Origin: an uncultured Erythrobacter sp.
GTDB lineage: Bacteria > Pseudomonadota > Alphaproteobacteria > Sphingomonadales > Sphingomonadaceae
DNA length: 64,000 nt
NCBI RefSeq assembly: GCF_947499705.1
Contig: NZ_CANMPJ010000001.1
Location: forward strand, 2,515,501-2,579,500
Direction of reading: 5' to 3'
The notes below the pieces were generated by a model. It worked only from the letters and a program-made list of their open reading frames with translations. It did not search any database and was not told where the DNA came from. The translations under genes and the position numbers were made by a program. Shown one piece after another: positions 25,441 through 33,107 of the stretch. How positions within the stretch are numbered: position 1 is the first letter of the stretch; each line of letters begins with the position of its first letter.

Positions 25441-27681
25441 ATGGACGCTGATGACCTTCTCGTAGAGACCGTTCTGTCCGAGCCTCGACGGTTTATGGTG
25501 CCTCTTTACCAGCGGAAGTATCAGTGGGGCGATCCGAGGCTAGTGCCTTTCTGGGAGGACGTTGAAGCCAAAGCGGCAGAAGTGCTGGAGGGCACAAACA
25601 AGTTCCAGCACTACATGGGCGCGCTAATCCTCTCCCCGCTCACGGAAGGTACCCAGATTGCGGTAACGCCACGCGTTCAGGTTGTGGACGGCCAGCAAAG
25701 GCTCACGACATTCCAGTTGTTTCTAGCTGCGCTACGTGAAGTGGCACGTGTGAAGAAGGTCGATTATCTCATCGAGCAGGTCGACGGTTATCTGTTCAAT
25801 CAGTTGAAGGCCAAAGACACCGAACCCCTCACCAAGTTCAAACTCACTCCCACGCCATCGGACCGAGACATCTTCATTACCCTGATGGAGAGTGATTATC
25901 CGACCGTTCAGAGCACGCTCGGCAAGTATTATTGGGGGAGCGGTGTTCCGAAGAACACCGCCTACCCTGCGCTTCGTGCCTACGACCTCTTCTACAAATG
26001 GATCACAGACTTCGTCGCCAACGGCCCTAGCGATTGGGAACCGGATACCGAAGATGGTGAAGAGGTTGAGGCGCTCGAAGAAGATGAAGAGCAGGAACTT
26101 GCCGAGCAGCGGCTAGAAGCACTTCTACGGGCGGTTCTAGAGCAGATGAAATTGGTCGTCATTACTCTCGGTGAAGGCGACGATGCGCAGGTGATTTTCG
26201 AGACGCTCAACTCAAAGGGCGAGCCGCTGCTCGCGATGGACCTTGTGCGCAACAACATCTTCCAGCGCGCCGAAAAGCAGTCCCTCGAAACCGAAAGCCT
26301 CTATAACAAGCTATGGGGTCCGTTCGATGCACCATGGTGGAAAGAGAACGCCCCTTTTGCTCGGCCCAAGCGCCCGCGCATCGATCACTTTCTTGCTCAT
26401 GTTCTAGCTGCCGAAACTGGCGAGAGCATCGCTATGCGCGAACTCTACGCCGAATATCGGGCTTACGCCGTCCCGAAGGGCAAGCCGCGCTTTCCAGATG
26501 TTGAGGACGAACTCGGTGTTCTTCAACGCCACGCGCCAACCTATCAGACCCTTGAAGGTAAGGCAGAAACAAACCCGACGATGGAATGGTTGGGGCAAAA
26601 ACTTGCTTCTTGGCAGGTCACAACAGTCTATCCCATTGCCTTCCAAATTGCGGCATCGAGCCTTGCGCAAGACGAGCAGGATGCCGTGGCTAACCTGCTC
26701 TACTCTTACCTCGTGCGACGAGCCGTGAGTGGACTGACGGGCAAGAACCTCAACAAGCTGTTCAACGCAATTGCGCAGCATTTCCATGAGAACGGTCCGT
26801 CATACGATAACTTGGTGACTTTCTTCCGCACGCGATCCGGCGAAAGTTCGCGCTTCCCGTCGAACAAAGAGTTCAAGCGTGCTCTAATTCTCAATCCTAC
26901 CTACCAGTTTGCCCCGGGCGAGCGGACTAAGGACATCCTATGGGAACTCGAACTAGCGAGCAGGACCAAGTTCAGTGAAGCAACCGCACGCCCTAGCGGC
27001 CTTTGGACTGAACACATTCTGCCGCAATCTTGGAACGAAGGTTGGCCATTCGCCGAAGGTGAATATGCGGATCGCTACTCTGGCGATCCGCGAGCCGAGC
27101 GCCGAAACATACTACTACATTCACTCGGCAATTTGACGCTAATGACCAGTGGTTTGAATATCTCGTCAGGCAACAGTTCGTTCGCCGAAAAAGCGGCGAA
27201 ATATGAAGAACACACGACGCTCTTTTTGAACAAGTGGTTTTCAGGTCGAGACAGTTGGAATGAAACGGACATTATCGAACGTGGCGAGTATCTTGCAGGT
27301 TTGGCATTAAAGCGCTGGGAGGGTTTGCCGGGAGATGACAACCCGGACAACGTCACTGCTAAGGCGCTTTCCACTGATCTAGTAGATAGCCAGCCTGCAA
27401 TCACGAAGCCACAGGATAACATGCCGGAAACCGATAGTTGGCGCGATGTGCTTGTTTGGACGTTGCGCTCATTGGGAGGGAGAGCAACGCTTCCAGACAT
27501 CTATGAACGGGCAGCGGAAGGGCGTAGAAAACTTGGCCTTGAGATCACTGCTGCACATGAGAACACTATTCGTGATTGCCTGCACAGACATTGCAGTGAG
27601 ACAACGCGATTTGCAGGTCAGGAAGACTTGTTTTCGATGCCGGAAGGGAAAGGCGCTGGAGTTTGGTGTCTACGCGCTTGA
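25441..27681 (+). CDS. DUF262-DUF1524 nuclease (GmrSD/SspE/BrxU type) with C-terminal winged helix
   Basis: 746 residues. The N-terminal DUF262 domain has VPLYQRKYQW (about 21-30), VDGQQRLTTFQLF (about 83-95) and IFETLNSKGEPL (about 252-263), the NTP-binding motifs of the family. DUF1524 HNH nuclease motifs follow: WTEHILPQSW (His about 524) and SLGNLTLMTSGLN. After about residue 660 comes an extra domain (DVLVWTLRSLGGRATLPDIY...) that looks like a winged helix often fused to restriction proteins. Relatives attack phage DNA, including modified DNA. ATG 25441 follows a G-rich ribosome site. The PLD nuclease gene starts 64 bases downstream, same strand, so co-transcription is likely. Confidence 0.88.
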   Translation: MDADDLLVETVLSEPRRFMVPLYQRKYQWGDPRLVPFWEDVEAKAAEVLEGTNKFQHYMGALILSPLTEGTQIAVTPRVQVVDGQQRLTTFQLFLAALREVARVKKVDYLIEQVDGYLFNQLKAKDTEPLTKFKLTPTPSDRDIFITLMESDYPTVQSTLGKYYWGSGVPKNTAYPALRAYDLFYKWITDFVANGPSDWEPDTEDGEEVEALEEDEEQELAEQRLEALLRAVLEQMKLVVITLGEGDDAQVIFETLNSKGEPLLAMDLVRNNIFQRAEKQSLETESLYNKLWGPFDAPWWKENAPFARPKRPRIDHFLAHVLAAETGESIAMRELYAEYRAYAVPKGKPRFPDVEDELGVLQRHAPTYQTLEGKAETNPTMEWLGQKLASWQVTTVYPIAFQIAASSLAQDEQDAVANLLYSYLVRRAVSGLTGKNLNKLFNAIAQHFHENGPSYDNLVTFFRTRSGESSRFPSNKEFKRALILNPTYQFAPGERTKDILWELELASRTKFSEATARPSGLWTEHILPQSWNEGWPFAEGEYADRYSGDPRAERRNILLHSLGNLTLMTSGLNISSGNSSFAEKAAKYEEHTTLFLNKWFSGRDSWNETDIIERGEYLAGLALKRWEGLPGDDNPDNVTAKALSTDLVDSQPAITKPQDNMPETDSWRDVLVWTLRSLGGRATLPDIYERAAEGRRKLGLEITAAHENTIRDCLHRHCSETTRFAGQEDLFSMPEGKGAGVWCLRA

Positions 27682-27745
27682 ACGAGACAAATCTCGCTAG
27701 ACGGGCGTCTGTTCAGGATTACCATTCCAAGTTCCGAGGTGATTA

Positions 27746-28888
27746 ATGGCCGTTGCAAAATCAATCTTCCAGCCCGTTGGGGGCGGTGAGCAACATGTGG
27801 CTAGGCTCAACGCTTTATTTGTCGAGGAGTGGATCACGGACTTGGTCGTCGCATCGGCGTTCTCAAACTCCGCAGGTGTCAGGGCAGTATCCGCAGCATT
27901 GGCAAAAGTAGCGAAAAGGACGAGAGCGTTTGTAGGCGTGCGCAATGGCTCAACGACTGCACAGGCGATGGCCAGCCTGTTGAAGCTAGGCGTGAAACTT
28001 TATGGCGTTGATACTGCAACCCGCAGCCGTATCTTTCACCCAAAACTCTTCCTCGCTTCTGGAGATGAGCGATCCCGAGCGATCATTGGAAGCGCGAACC
28101 TCACACATGCTGGTCTACACAACAACATCGAAGCCGGGGTTGATCTCGAACTGGATCATAACGTGGCGGCGGACAAAACCCTGCTTGAGAACTATCTAAC
28201 TGGGTTTGAAGACCTAATTGATGGCCATCCAGAGCACTGCTTTGAGATCACGTCCGGGCGTCAAATCGTGGACTTGATGAGGCAAGGTCTGCTTGAGGAT
28301 GAGCGCAATCCTAGAACACAGACGTCCTCTGGTGCGAGCAAGCAAACATCGGGACCAACAAAGCCACCAATCAAACTTCCGTTCACTGGCACGCCGAAGA
28401 AAAAGCGCCGGAAGATTGCCACGAGACAGGCGCTTCCGGCAGGCGCGGGAACGATTGCACCAGACCTAGAGTTGATTTGGGAAAGCAAACCTCTCAAGCG
28501 CCGTTCGTTGGGTATTCCAACTCGTCCTGGCTCCAACCCGACTGGCTCGACGACGTTGGGCACGGGCACCTTCCATGGGATCAACCGCGTCACCTACTTT
28601 AGAGATGATCTATTCGGACACCTTGATTGGACGCTGGAGGGGACAACGGAGACAGCATCACAAGGCGTCGATCTTGTGATTGCTGGGGTCCTTGTCGGCA
28701 CATTCCAGATGACTTTTCGCCATAGCCTCACACGCGCTGCTGCCGAGGCGGCAGATCACAACTCGCCAACCAGCTTGAGTTGGAATGAGGCAAGATCACT
28801 TGTTGCAAGAGAGGACCTCTTGGACCGAACGATGCGGATTTGGCGATCCAGCAGTGATCGCACAAAAGTCCAAATCGAGATCGACTAG
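27746..28888 (+). CDS. PLD-family restriction-type nuclease
   Basis: 380 residues. One phospholipase-D motif: His and Lys in FHPKLFLASG (near residue 96), followed by IIGSANLTHAGLHNN (near 114). This fits single-HKD nucleases that act as dimers. A basic linker (TPKKKRRKIATRQAL) leads to a C-terminal domain with NPTGSTTLGTG and TYFRDDLFGHLDW, a pattern I associate with DNA-recognition domains of PLD-type restriction enzymes such as the NgoFVII group (moderate certainty). The stop overlaps the convergent methyltransferase stop by four bases, so the two may be a restriction-modification pair. Confidence 0.8.
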   Translation: MAVAKSIFQPVGGGEQHVARLNALFVEEWITDLVVASAFSNSAGVRAVSAALAKVAKRTRAFVGVRNGSTTAQAMASLLKLGVKLYGVDTATRSRIFHPKLFLASGDERSRAIIGSANLTHAGLHNNIEAGVDLELDHNVAADKTLLENYLTGFEDLIDGHPEHCFEITSGRQIVDLMRQGLLEDERNPRTQTSSGASKQTSGPTKPPIKLPFTGTPKKKRRKIATRQALPAGAGTIAPDLELIWESKPLKRRSLGIPTRPGSNPTGSTTLGTGTFHGINRVTYFRDDLFGHLDWTLEGTTETASQGVDLVIAGVLVGTFQMTFRHSLTRAAAEAADHNSPTSLSWNEARSLVAREDLLDRTMRIWRSSSDRTKVQIEID

Positions 28889-30576
28889 GCCGAAACAGCG
28901 TCGGAGGTCGTTCTTTGTCGGCGGTTTCGCAACTTCCGCCATCCCTCTAGCGCACTCGCCTGTTTGGCCTTCGATATTCCCAAAGCCCCCAACACCAACC
29001 CACCTTGTCGCTCTAGCGTCTCGTGAGTTGGCTTCGTGCGGATAGATTTATCGAGTTCGTTCAGATCGAGATTGGCGTGCATTGGCAGCGGTATCAAAAG
29101 TCGCTCGATTTCTGACGGTATCAATTCCAAGACACCGCCACCGTAATGCCGCCCTTCAAGTTCAGCACTCAACGCGGTTAGCGGATTAATGAAGCAGCCA
29201 ACCAAGCGTTCACCGTCGCTCGCCTTTGTGCGGATGCGATAAGCGGTGTCGGTGGTGTAAGCCCCGATCTTGTTCAAGATGAGACGCGGAGTGTCATGGC
29301 AGCGTTTCAGCATACCGACTTCGGTCGAATACACCGAAGGCACTTTATACCATGGCGCTCTGATGCGGCACTTGTATCGAGTATGCAGGCTCTCCGCCTC
29401 GCCACTCTCGATGTATTGCTGTGCGCGTTTCGACATGGCTGATGGTGCATCATCGAACCAAAGGAAGTTCGTCGGATTGCCTTTTTGAGCGTTCGCAGCA
29501 TGTTGCTTCTTATCGTAAATCACGCCGGGACAATGCTCGCTACGCCCGAACATCGGATGAGCATACTTGGCTAAATCATAATTCTCGACGGTTGAATTGG
29601 GCACGAGAAAGAACTTGTTCGCGCCCGTAACGATTCCAACATCTACTCTGGCAATATCGTCGAAGCGGTGAACGTTAGCGTGACCTTCAAGTTCATCGAA
29701 GAGATCACGCGTCTCTTGGTCCAATAAGGCTCTACTCCATTTGCCTTCGACCGTTTTCCCATTGATCGACTGTGGCTGCTCGAAGACATCTGACGGGGAT
29801 CGTCTTAGGAACTCGCGCCCAGTAACACGGACGATACCAAGACCTTCTGCCGATTGCTGCGGACTAGCGCGCTTCTCGGCCATCAGGATGACGGCCCCTT
29901 GCAGAGTTCCATCAAACCAGAGTTCTTCGGGATCAACAATTACCAGACGCCTGCATTGCTCTCCTAGATAGCTGCGAAGTGATTTGGCGTGTGTCACATG
30001 GATGATCTCGGCGGGAACCACCATTGCCAAGCGCCCACCGGGACGAAGGATTGAGAGCGACGCAAGAATAAACGGAACCCACGCATTGGTGTGTTTCGTA
30101 AACTTGAGGCCAAGGTCATCAAAAATGGCCGCTGCCCGAGTTTGAAACTCCGGTGGCAGAAATTGGTATCGAACGAATGGGGGATTGCCGACTACAGCGT
30201 CGAAACGCTCACCACCTCTGTCCAAGTTGTCAATCGCCCAACCCAAAAAGTCTTCGGAGCGAATTGTCGCGTCGGACAAGTTCAGTTGATTTGCTCTGGC
30301 GGCTGACTTTCGTGCCTCTACCTCGTCAAGTTCAAAGCCCGTCAATGAGGCTTTCTGAAAACCGCCCACATCCGCCATGGCCTGAATGAATGCACCGTCG
30401 CCACAGCTCGGTTCGAGGACCTTGCTCGGATTGATCTCTCGGACCCAGCGCATAATGAAAGAAGCCAGGTCGAGTGGCGTGTAATAGCCGCCGCGCAGCT
30501 TTTGCGCTGTCTGCTCTTCCTTGAACTTCAAACCCAATCCCCTCGCAACCATCGGTTGCACTCTCTTGATCTTCAT
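28885..30576 (-). CDS. N6-adenine DNA methyltransferase, gamma class
   Basis: 563 residues. Motif X GGYYTP (about 30-35), motif I VLEPSCGDGAFI (about 53-64), and catalytic motif IV GNPPFVRY (about 131-138), in the order of gamma-class amino-methyltransferases such as M.TaqI and the Eco57I family. The C-terminal 300 residues would be the target-recognition domain (NPTNFLWFDD, LILNKIGAYTTDTAYRIR). It methylates adenine in a specific site and probably protects host DNA from the adjacent PLD nuclease. Start ATG 30576 (MKIKRVQP). Only 199 bases separate it from the right attachment site. Confidence 0.92.
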   Translation of the reverse strand: MKIKRVQPMVARGLGLKFKEEQTAQKLRGGYYTPLDLASFIMRWVREINPSKVLEPSCGDGAFIQAMADVGGFQKASLTGFELDEVEARKSAARANQLNLSDATIRSEDFLGWAIDNLDRGGERFDAVVGNPPFVRYQFLPPEFQTRAAAIFDDLGLKFTKHTNAWVPFILASLSILRPGGRLAMVVPAEIIHVTHAKSLRSYLGEQCRRLVIVDPEELWFDGTLQGAVILMAEKRASPQQSAEGLGIVRVTGREFLRRSPSDVFEQPQSINGKTVEGKWSRALLDQETRDLFDELEGHANVHRFDDIARVDVGIVTGANKFFLVPNSTVENYDLAKYAHPMFGRSEHCPGVIYDKKQHAANAQKGNPTNFLWFDDAPSAMSKRAQQYIESGEAESLHTRYKCRIRAPWYKVPSVYSTEVGMLKRCHDTPRLILNKIGAYTTDTAYRIRTKASDGERLVGCFINPLTALSAELEGRHYGGGVLELIPSEIERLLIPLPMHANLDLNELDKSIRTKPTHETLERQGGLVLGALGISKAKQASALEGWRKLRNRRQRTTSDAVSA

Positions 30577-30658
30577 CCGACCCCTAGCGCCTTTTAGGAG
30601 ACAAAGGAATCCTCACAGATCGCAAAGTGCCGCCTTTGTTCGACGATGACTAACGCCC

Positions 30659-30682
30659 AGATTTGCAACCCGTTGCAAATCT
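30659..30682. repeat. Extended TTGCAAC-CC-GTTGCAA palindrome, copy 3 of 3
   Basis: Eleven-base arms around CC, symmetric throughout. The inner 16 bases equal the copies at 15343 and 23692. It lies about 85 bases upstream of the methyltransferase ATG, a good place for an operator. Confidence 0.65.
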
Positions 30683-30684
30683 AG

Positions 30685-30743
30685 GTTTACAGCACTTTCG
30701 CAACGCTCTGATTTTATTGGGCCGATTTTGGCTCTAGTTTACA
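30685..30743 (+). repeat. Paired GTTTACA motifs near the right attachment site
   Basis: GTTTACA at 30685-30691 and 30737-30743, in the same orientation as the two near the left end. Their ends are 85 and 33 bases from the right core repeat. Consistent with integrase arm sites on the element DNA. Confidence 0.5.
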
Positions 30744-30775
30744 CCAGTAACCCCAGAAAACTGTGCTTCCCGCGT

Positions 30776-30814
30776 GCTTGGGAAGCTGCTGCTCTACCAT
30801 TGAGCTACACCCGC
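30776..30814. repeat. Island attachment site, distal copy (39 bp tRNA-Gly fragment)
   Basis: Identical to 10597-10635. It represents the 5' part of tRNA-Gly from the original chromosomal site. The 3' half is absent, so no functional tRNA is made here. It marks the right end of the island. Confidence 0.92.
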
Positions 30815-30860
30815 GAGGCAAGTCGGCCAATCGCTTGAGATCATCGCGATTGCAACCGGT

Positions 30861-31874
30861 TTATTCCGAAGCTTCGAGGTGCCTAGCCAGCACATCACGA
30901 TCATACAGGCTTGCGCCTTCAAGCGCCTCAAGCTCAGTCTTGTTTGCAAAGGACCGCAGCCACTCGTGCAGCAGATTCGACGCCGATGAGGGAGCCAGTC
31001 CCTCTTCCGCTAGCCCGTTTTGAACGTCCCCCAGTGTGCGGGAGCGCCGTTCCAATGCCTCGCGCTGGTTTGCGTGATCGGGTTCGATCAAGCGCTCATG
31101 GATCAAAGCCAGTCGGTGACGCGCGCCTGCGAGCAGGAGCCGTGAAAGTCGTTGCCGATCCTGCGGTTGGTCGATGAGCCGCGCCCGAGCCTGGCCGACC
31201 ATGACATCGACCACTTCAAGGTCCCTGCCTATGCTCCGACCGACCCGCTCCTGCGGCATGGACTTCCCGACCAGGCCAATCGCACGTGTGTAAGTGGCAA
31301 GCGAGGCGAGGACGTATTCATCGGGTTCTTCGCCTGCAAACTCTTCGACGATGATTGATCGAATGAACTTTTCGAGTTCGGCCGACTGCGGTGAACGGTC
31401 TACTTTGCCAGCTTCAGCCAGATCCGGAATGGGCACGGGATCAAAGGTGCCATTGCCCAGGCTTGCGCTGAAAAAGCTGTGCGTGATGTCAGCCGTTCCT
31501 GGTTGGCCGGAAACACCCGGGAACTGGAAGTGCGGATTGTCACGCCCGTTCACGTGGCATGAATGGCAGGAAAGCCCCGCTTTGGCAGCCTGACCGCCAA
31601 ACAGAAACGGCGTTTTGAACAGCGAAGTTCCGACTTGCAGCTGGTCCTTCCAGTCCGCCGAACCAATCATTCCGGCGGGGTCGGGGAGTTGCTCCACCTG
31701 CCGTTCCAGATCTGCATCGAGCGTCGCGGGCTCGCTTACCAGAGCTTCCATCTTGCCGCTTTCGCTCAGCCACGCTTCTTCTCTAAGTTGCTCGCGATCT
31801 TGCGCGACCGCTACTGTCGCAACCGAAGCAAGACCCAGGAGCCAAAGCCCTAGCTTGTGCGGTTTGCGATCCAA
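30861..31874 (-). CDS. Secreted c-type cytochrome protein with one heme motif
   Basis: About 337 residues, with a signal peptide (HKLGLWLLGLASVATVAVAQ) and one heme-binding CHSCH (within AGLSCHSCHVNGRD, roughly residue 107). The layout resembles cytochrome c peroxidase-like or diheme proteins, but I see only one CxxCH. The frame is open to 31913. TTG 31874 has GAGGA nine bases upstream and gives an ideal signal peptide; ATG 31901 is the alternative. It overlaps the end of the TPR gene upstream by 25 bases, so the pair is co-translated. Periplasmic electron transfer is likely; partner unknown. Confidence 0.78.
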   Translation of the reverse strand: MDRKPHKLGLWLLGLASVATVAVAQDREQLREEAWLSESGKMEALVSEPATLDADLERQVEQLPDPAGMIGSADWKDQLQVGTSLFKTPFLFGGQAAKAGLSCHSCHVNGRDNPHFQFPGVSGQPGTADITHSFFSASLGNGTFDPVPIPDLAEAGKVDRSPQSAELEKFIRSIIVEEFAGEEPDEYVLASLATYTRAIGLVGKSMPQERVGRSIGRDLEVVDVMVGQARARLIDQPQDRQRLSRLLLAGARHRLALIHERLIEPDHANQREALERRSRTLGDVQNGLAEEGLAPSSASNLLHEWLRSFANKTELEALEGASLYDRDVLARHLEASE

Positions 31875-32791
31875 CTGCGCAGTTCCTCTGCTTCGTGACA
31901 TCCGAAGGCACAAAGCTCGTCCAACCGGGCCAGGTGTGATCTGGCACCGTCGATGTCGCCGCGCTCGACCTTGAGCTCGCCATAATATTCCAGCGCTCCG
32001 AGGTGGTCGGGGGCGACACCCAATGCGCGCTGGTAGTAGGCTTCTGCCTTGTCAAACCGGCCAAGCTTGCGATTGGCAAAGCCTTGATAGGTGAGAACGT
32101 CCGGGTGTGGGCCGAACGCAATCCCGGCGTCTTTCAGGCTGATCAAAGCCAGTTCGTATTTGCCTTCGTTGATAAGACCAATGGCCTGACCATAACGAGC
32201 GTCGCCTTCAGCCACCTTGGTCAAGAGCGTCTCGGATGGACCGAAGCGGCTCAATTGCTTGCCGCCAAGCGCGCTTTCGACTTCGGCCACGATTGCATCG
32301 AGGCTGGCCTTTTCTTGGCAGTTTCCGGCACAAGCTGCCTGCTTTTGCTTGAGACCTGCGAGAACCGCATTCGCATCATCGGAGCGTTCAAGACTCATAT
32401 AGACAATGGCAAGGTCGCGCTGAGCCGCGAGAAGGTCCGGCGCATACTTGACTGCTTTCTCAAGTGGCTTGCGCGCCTTCTTCGCGTCTCCGCCGCGCAT
32501 ATATGACACACCGAGCAGATAGTGGCTGTTGGGATCGCGCTTCGAAACCTTTGTGACCCGCCGGAAATGCTTTGCCGCAGTTTCGAACTGCTCCTGGTTC
32601 AATGCCTCAACGCCTTGGCGATACTCTTCTGCCGGATCGTATCGTGGTGCGCTCTGGCTTGGTGAGACGGAACCACCCCCTCCGCCGCCGCCCGCTGCGA
32701 TCGCAGTAGTGCCCGAAGCCAGCAACACGGCTGTTGCCGCAAAGGCGGACAGGACTGGCTTGGTGCGGATAAGGTTGCGTGCGACGGACAT
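31850..32791 (-). CDS. Periplasmic TPR-repeat protein
   Basis: 313 residues. Signal peptide (LSAFAATAVLLASGTTAIAA), a run of seven glycines and a Ser/Gln linker, then TPR units: YRQGVEALNQEQFETAAKHF, NSHYLLGVSYMRGGDAKKAR, LLAAQRDLAIVYMSLERSDD, VLTYQGFANRKLGRFDKAEA and LGALEYYGELKVERGDIDGA. The C terminus has a CAFGCHEAEEL motif that is not a heme site. Start ATG 32791 is preferred because AGAGGA lies seven bases away; ATG 32797 is too close to it. Likely a scaffold for the cytochrome encoded downstream (inference from coupling). Confidence 0.85.
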   Translation of the reverse strand: MSVARNLIRTKPVLSAFAATAVLLASGTTAIAAGGGGGGGSVSPSQSAPRYDPAEEYRQGVEALNQEQFETAAKHFRRVTKVSKRDPNSHYLLGVSYMRGGDAKKARKPLEKAVKYAPDLLAAQRDLAIVYMSLERSDDANAVLAGLKQKQAACAGNCQEKASLDAIVAEVESALGGKQLSRFGPSETLLTKVAEGDARYGQAIGLINEGKYELALISLKDAGIAFGPHPDVLTYQGFANRKLGRFDKAEAYYQRALGVAPDHLGALEYYGELKVERGDIDGARSHLARLDELCAFGCHEAEELRSWIANRTS

Positions 32792-33107
32792 GATCATTCC
32801 TCTCGGTAGCGTTCAGAATTGCAGACTTCGGCGACATCGCCTGATCTGAACTGCCGGTCCCCTGTGTCTGGGCCAGCGACTCAAAAACGTAATCAGACAG
32901 ATGATAGCTCAAATTGCATTCGTGTTCGGCGGAGAAAGAGTTACACGAATTCGCTCGCTCGGCAACGGATGGGCCATATGCTGCCTGAAGTGGTCAATCA
33001 GATTGGTGAAGCGCATGACCACTTCGGACATGCGCTTCACCATGCCTTTCGACGCCGCCCTCTGATCGGCACGTCTGTGGTTATGAGCCGCCCCAACCGC
33101 TTAGGGT
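32792..33107. other. Spacer with strong hairpin and 24-bp flanking repeat
   Basis: No gene. Holds the TPR promoter region, the first copy of a 24-bp repeat (32990-33013) and an overlapping perfect 13-bp inverted repeat GGTGAAGCGCATG/CATGCGCTTCACC (33005-33017 with 33029-33041). The hairpin lies after the GT2 gene, but has no T tract. Confidence 0.6.
32990..33013 (+). repeat. 24-bp direct repeat, left copy, flanking the glycosyltransferase pair
   Basis: Matches 35008-35031 at 22 of 24 positions (GTGGTCA-TCAGAT-GGTGAAGCG with two single differences). The two copies are 2,018 bases apart and enclose exactly the GT2 and WecG genes. Confidence 0.6.

Larger units (their letters stand above)
30577..30775. 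other. Right-end spacer of the island
   Basis: Non-coding. Contains an extended palindrome at 30659-30682 (arms AGATTTGCAAC and GTTGCAAATCT around CC), the longest of three related copies, and GTTTACA motifs at 30685-30691 and 30737-30743. Together these look like protein-binding sites for recombination or for control of the methyltransferase gene. Confidence 0.6.
10597..30814. mobile_element. Genomic island of about 20.2 kb integrated at tRNA-Gly(CCC)
   Basis: Bounded by 39-bp direct repeats, with a tyrosine integrase gene beside the tRNA. Cargo has the usual accessory content: reverse transcriptase, HNH nuclease, serine recombinase, lone pilin, RHS toxin, toxin-antitoxin, and a restriction-type module. 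Genes inside are looser, with longer spacers and a visibly more AT-rich character than the flanks (by eye, not measured). No relaxase, replication gene or phage structural genes were seen. It is therefore probably mobilised by integration functions alone or with a helper element. Confidence 0.9.

Noticed and set aside
30545..30559. GCAACC-ATC-GGTTGC dyad inside the methyltransferase start region
   Set aside because: Short, within coding sequence, and differs from the 16-base island palindrome, so probably chance.
25441..30576. DISARM or BREX locus
   Set aside because: No drmA helicase, drmB/DUF1998, brxC ATPase or pglZ gene; only single family members are shared.
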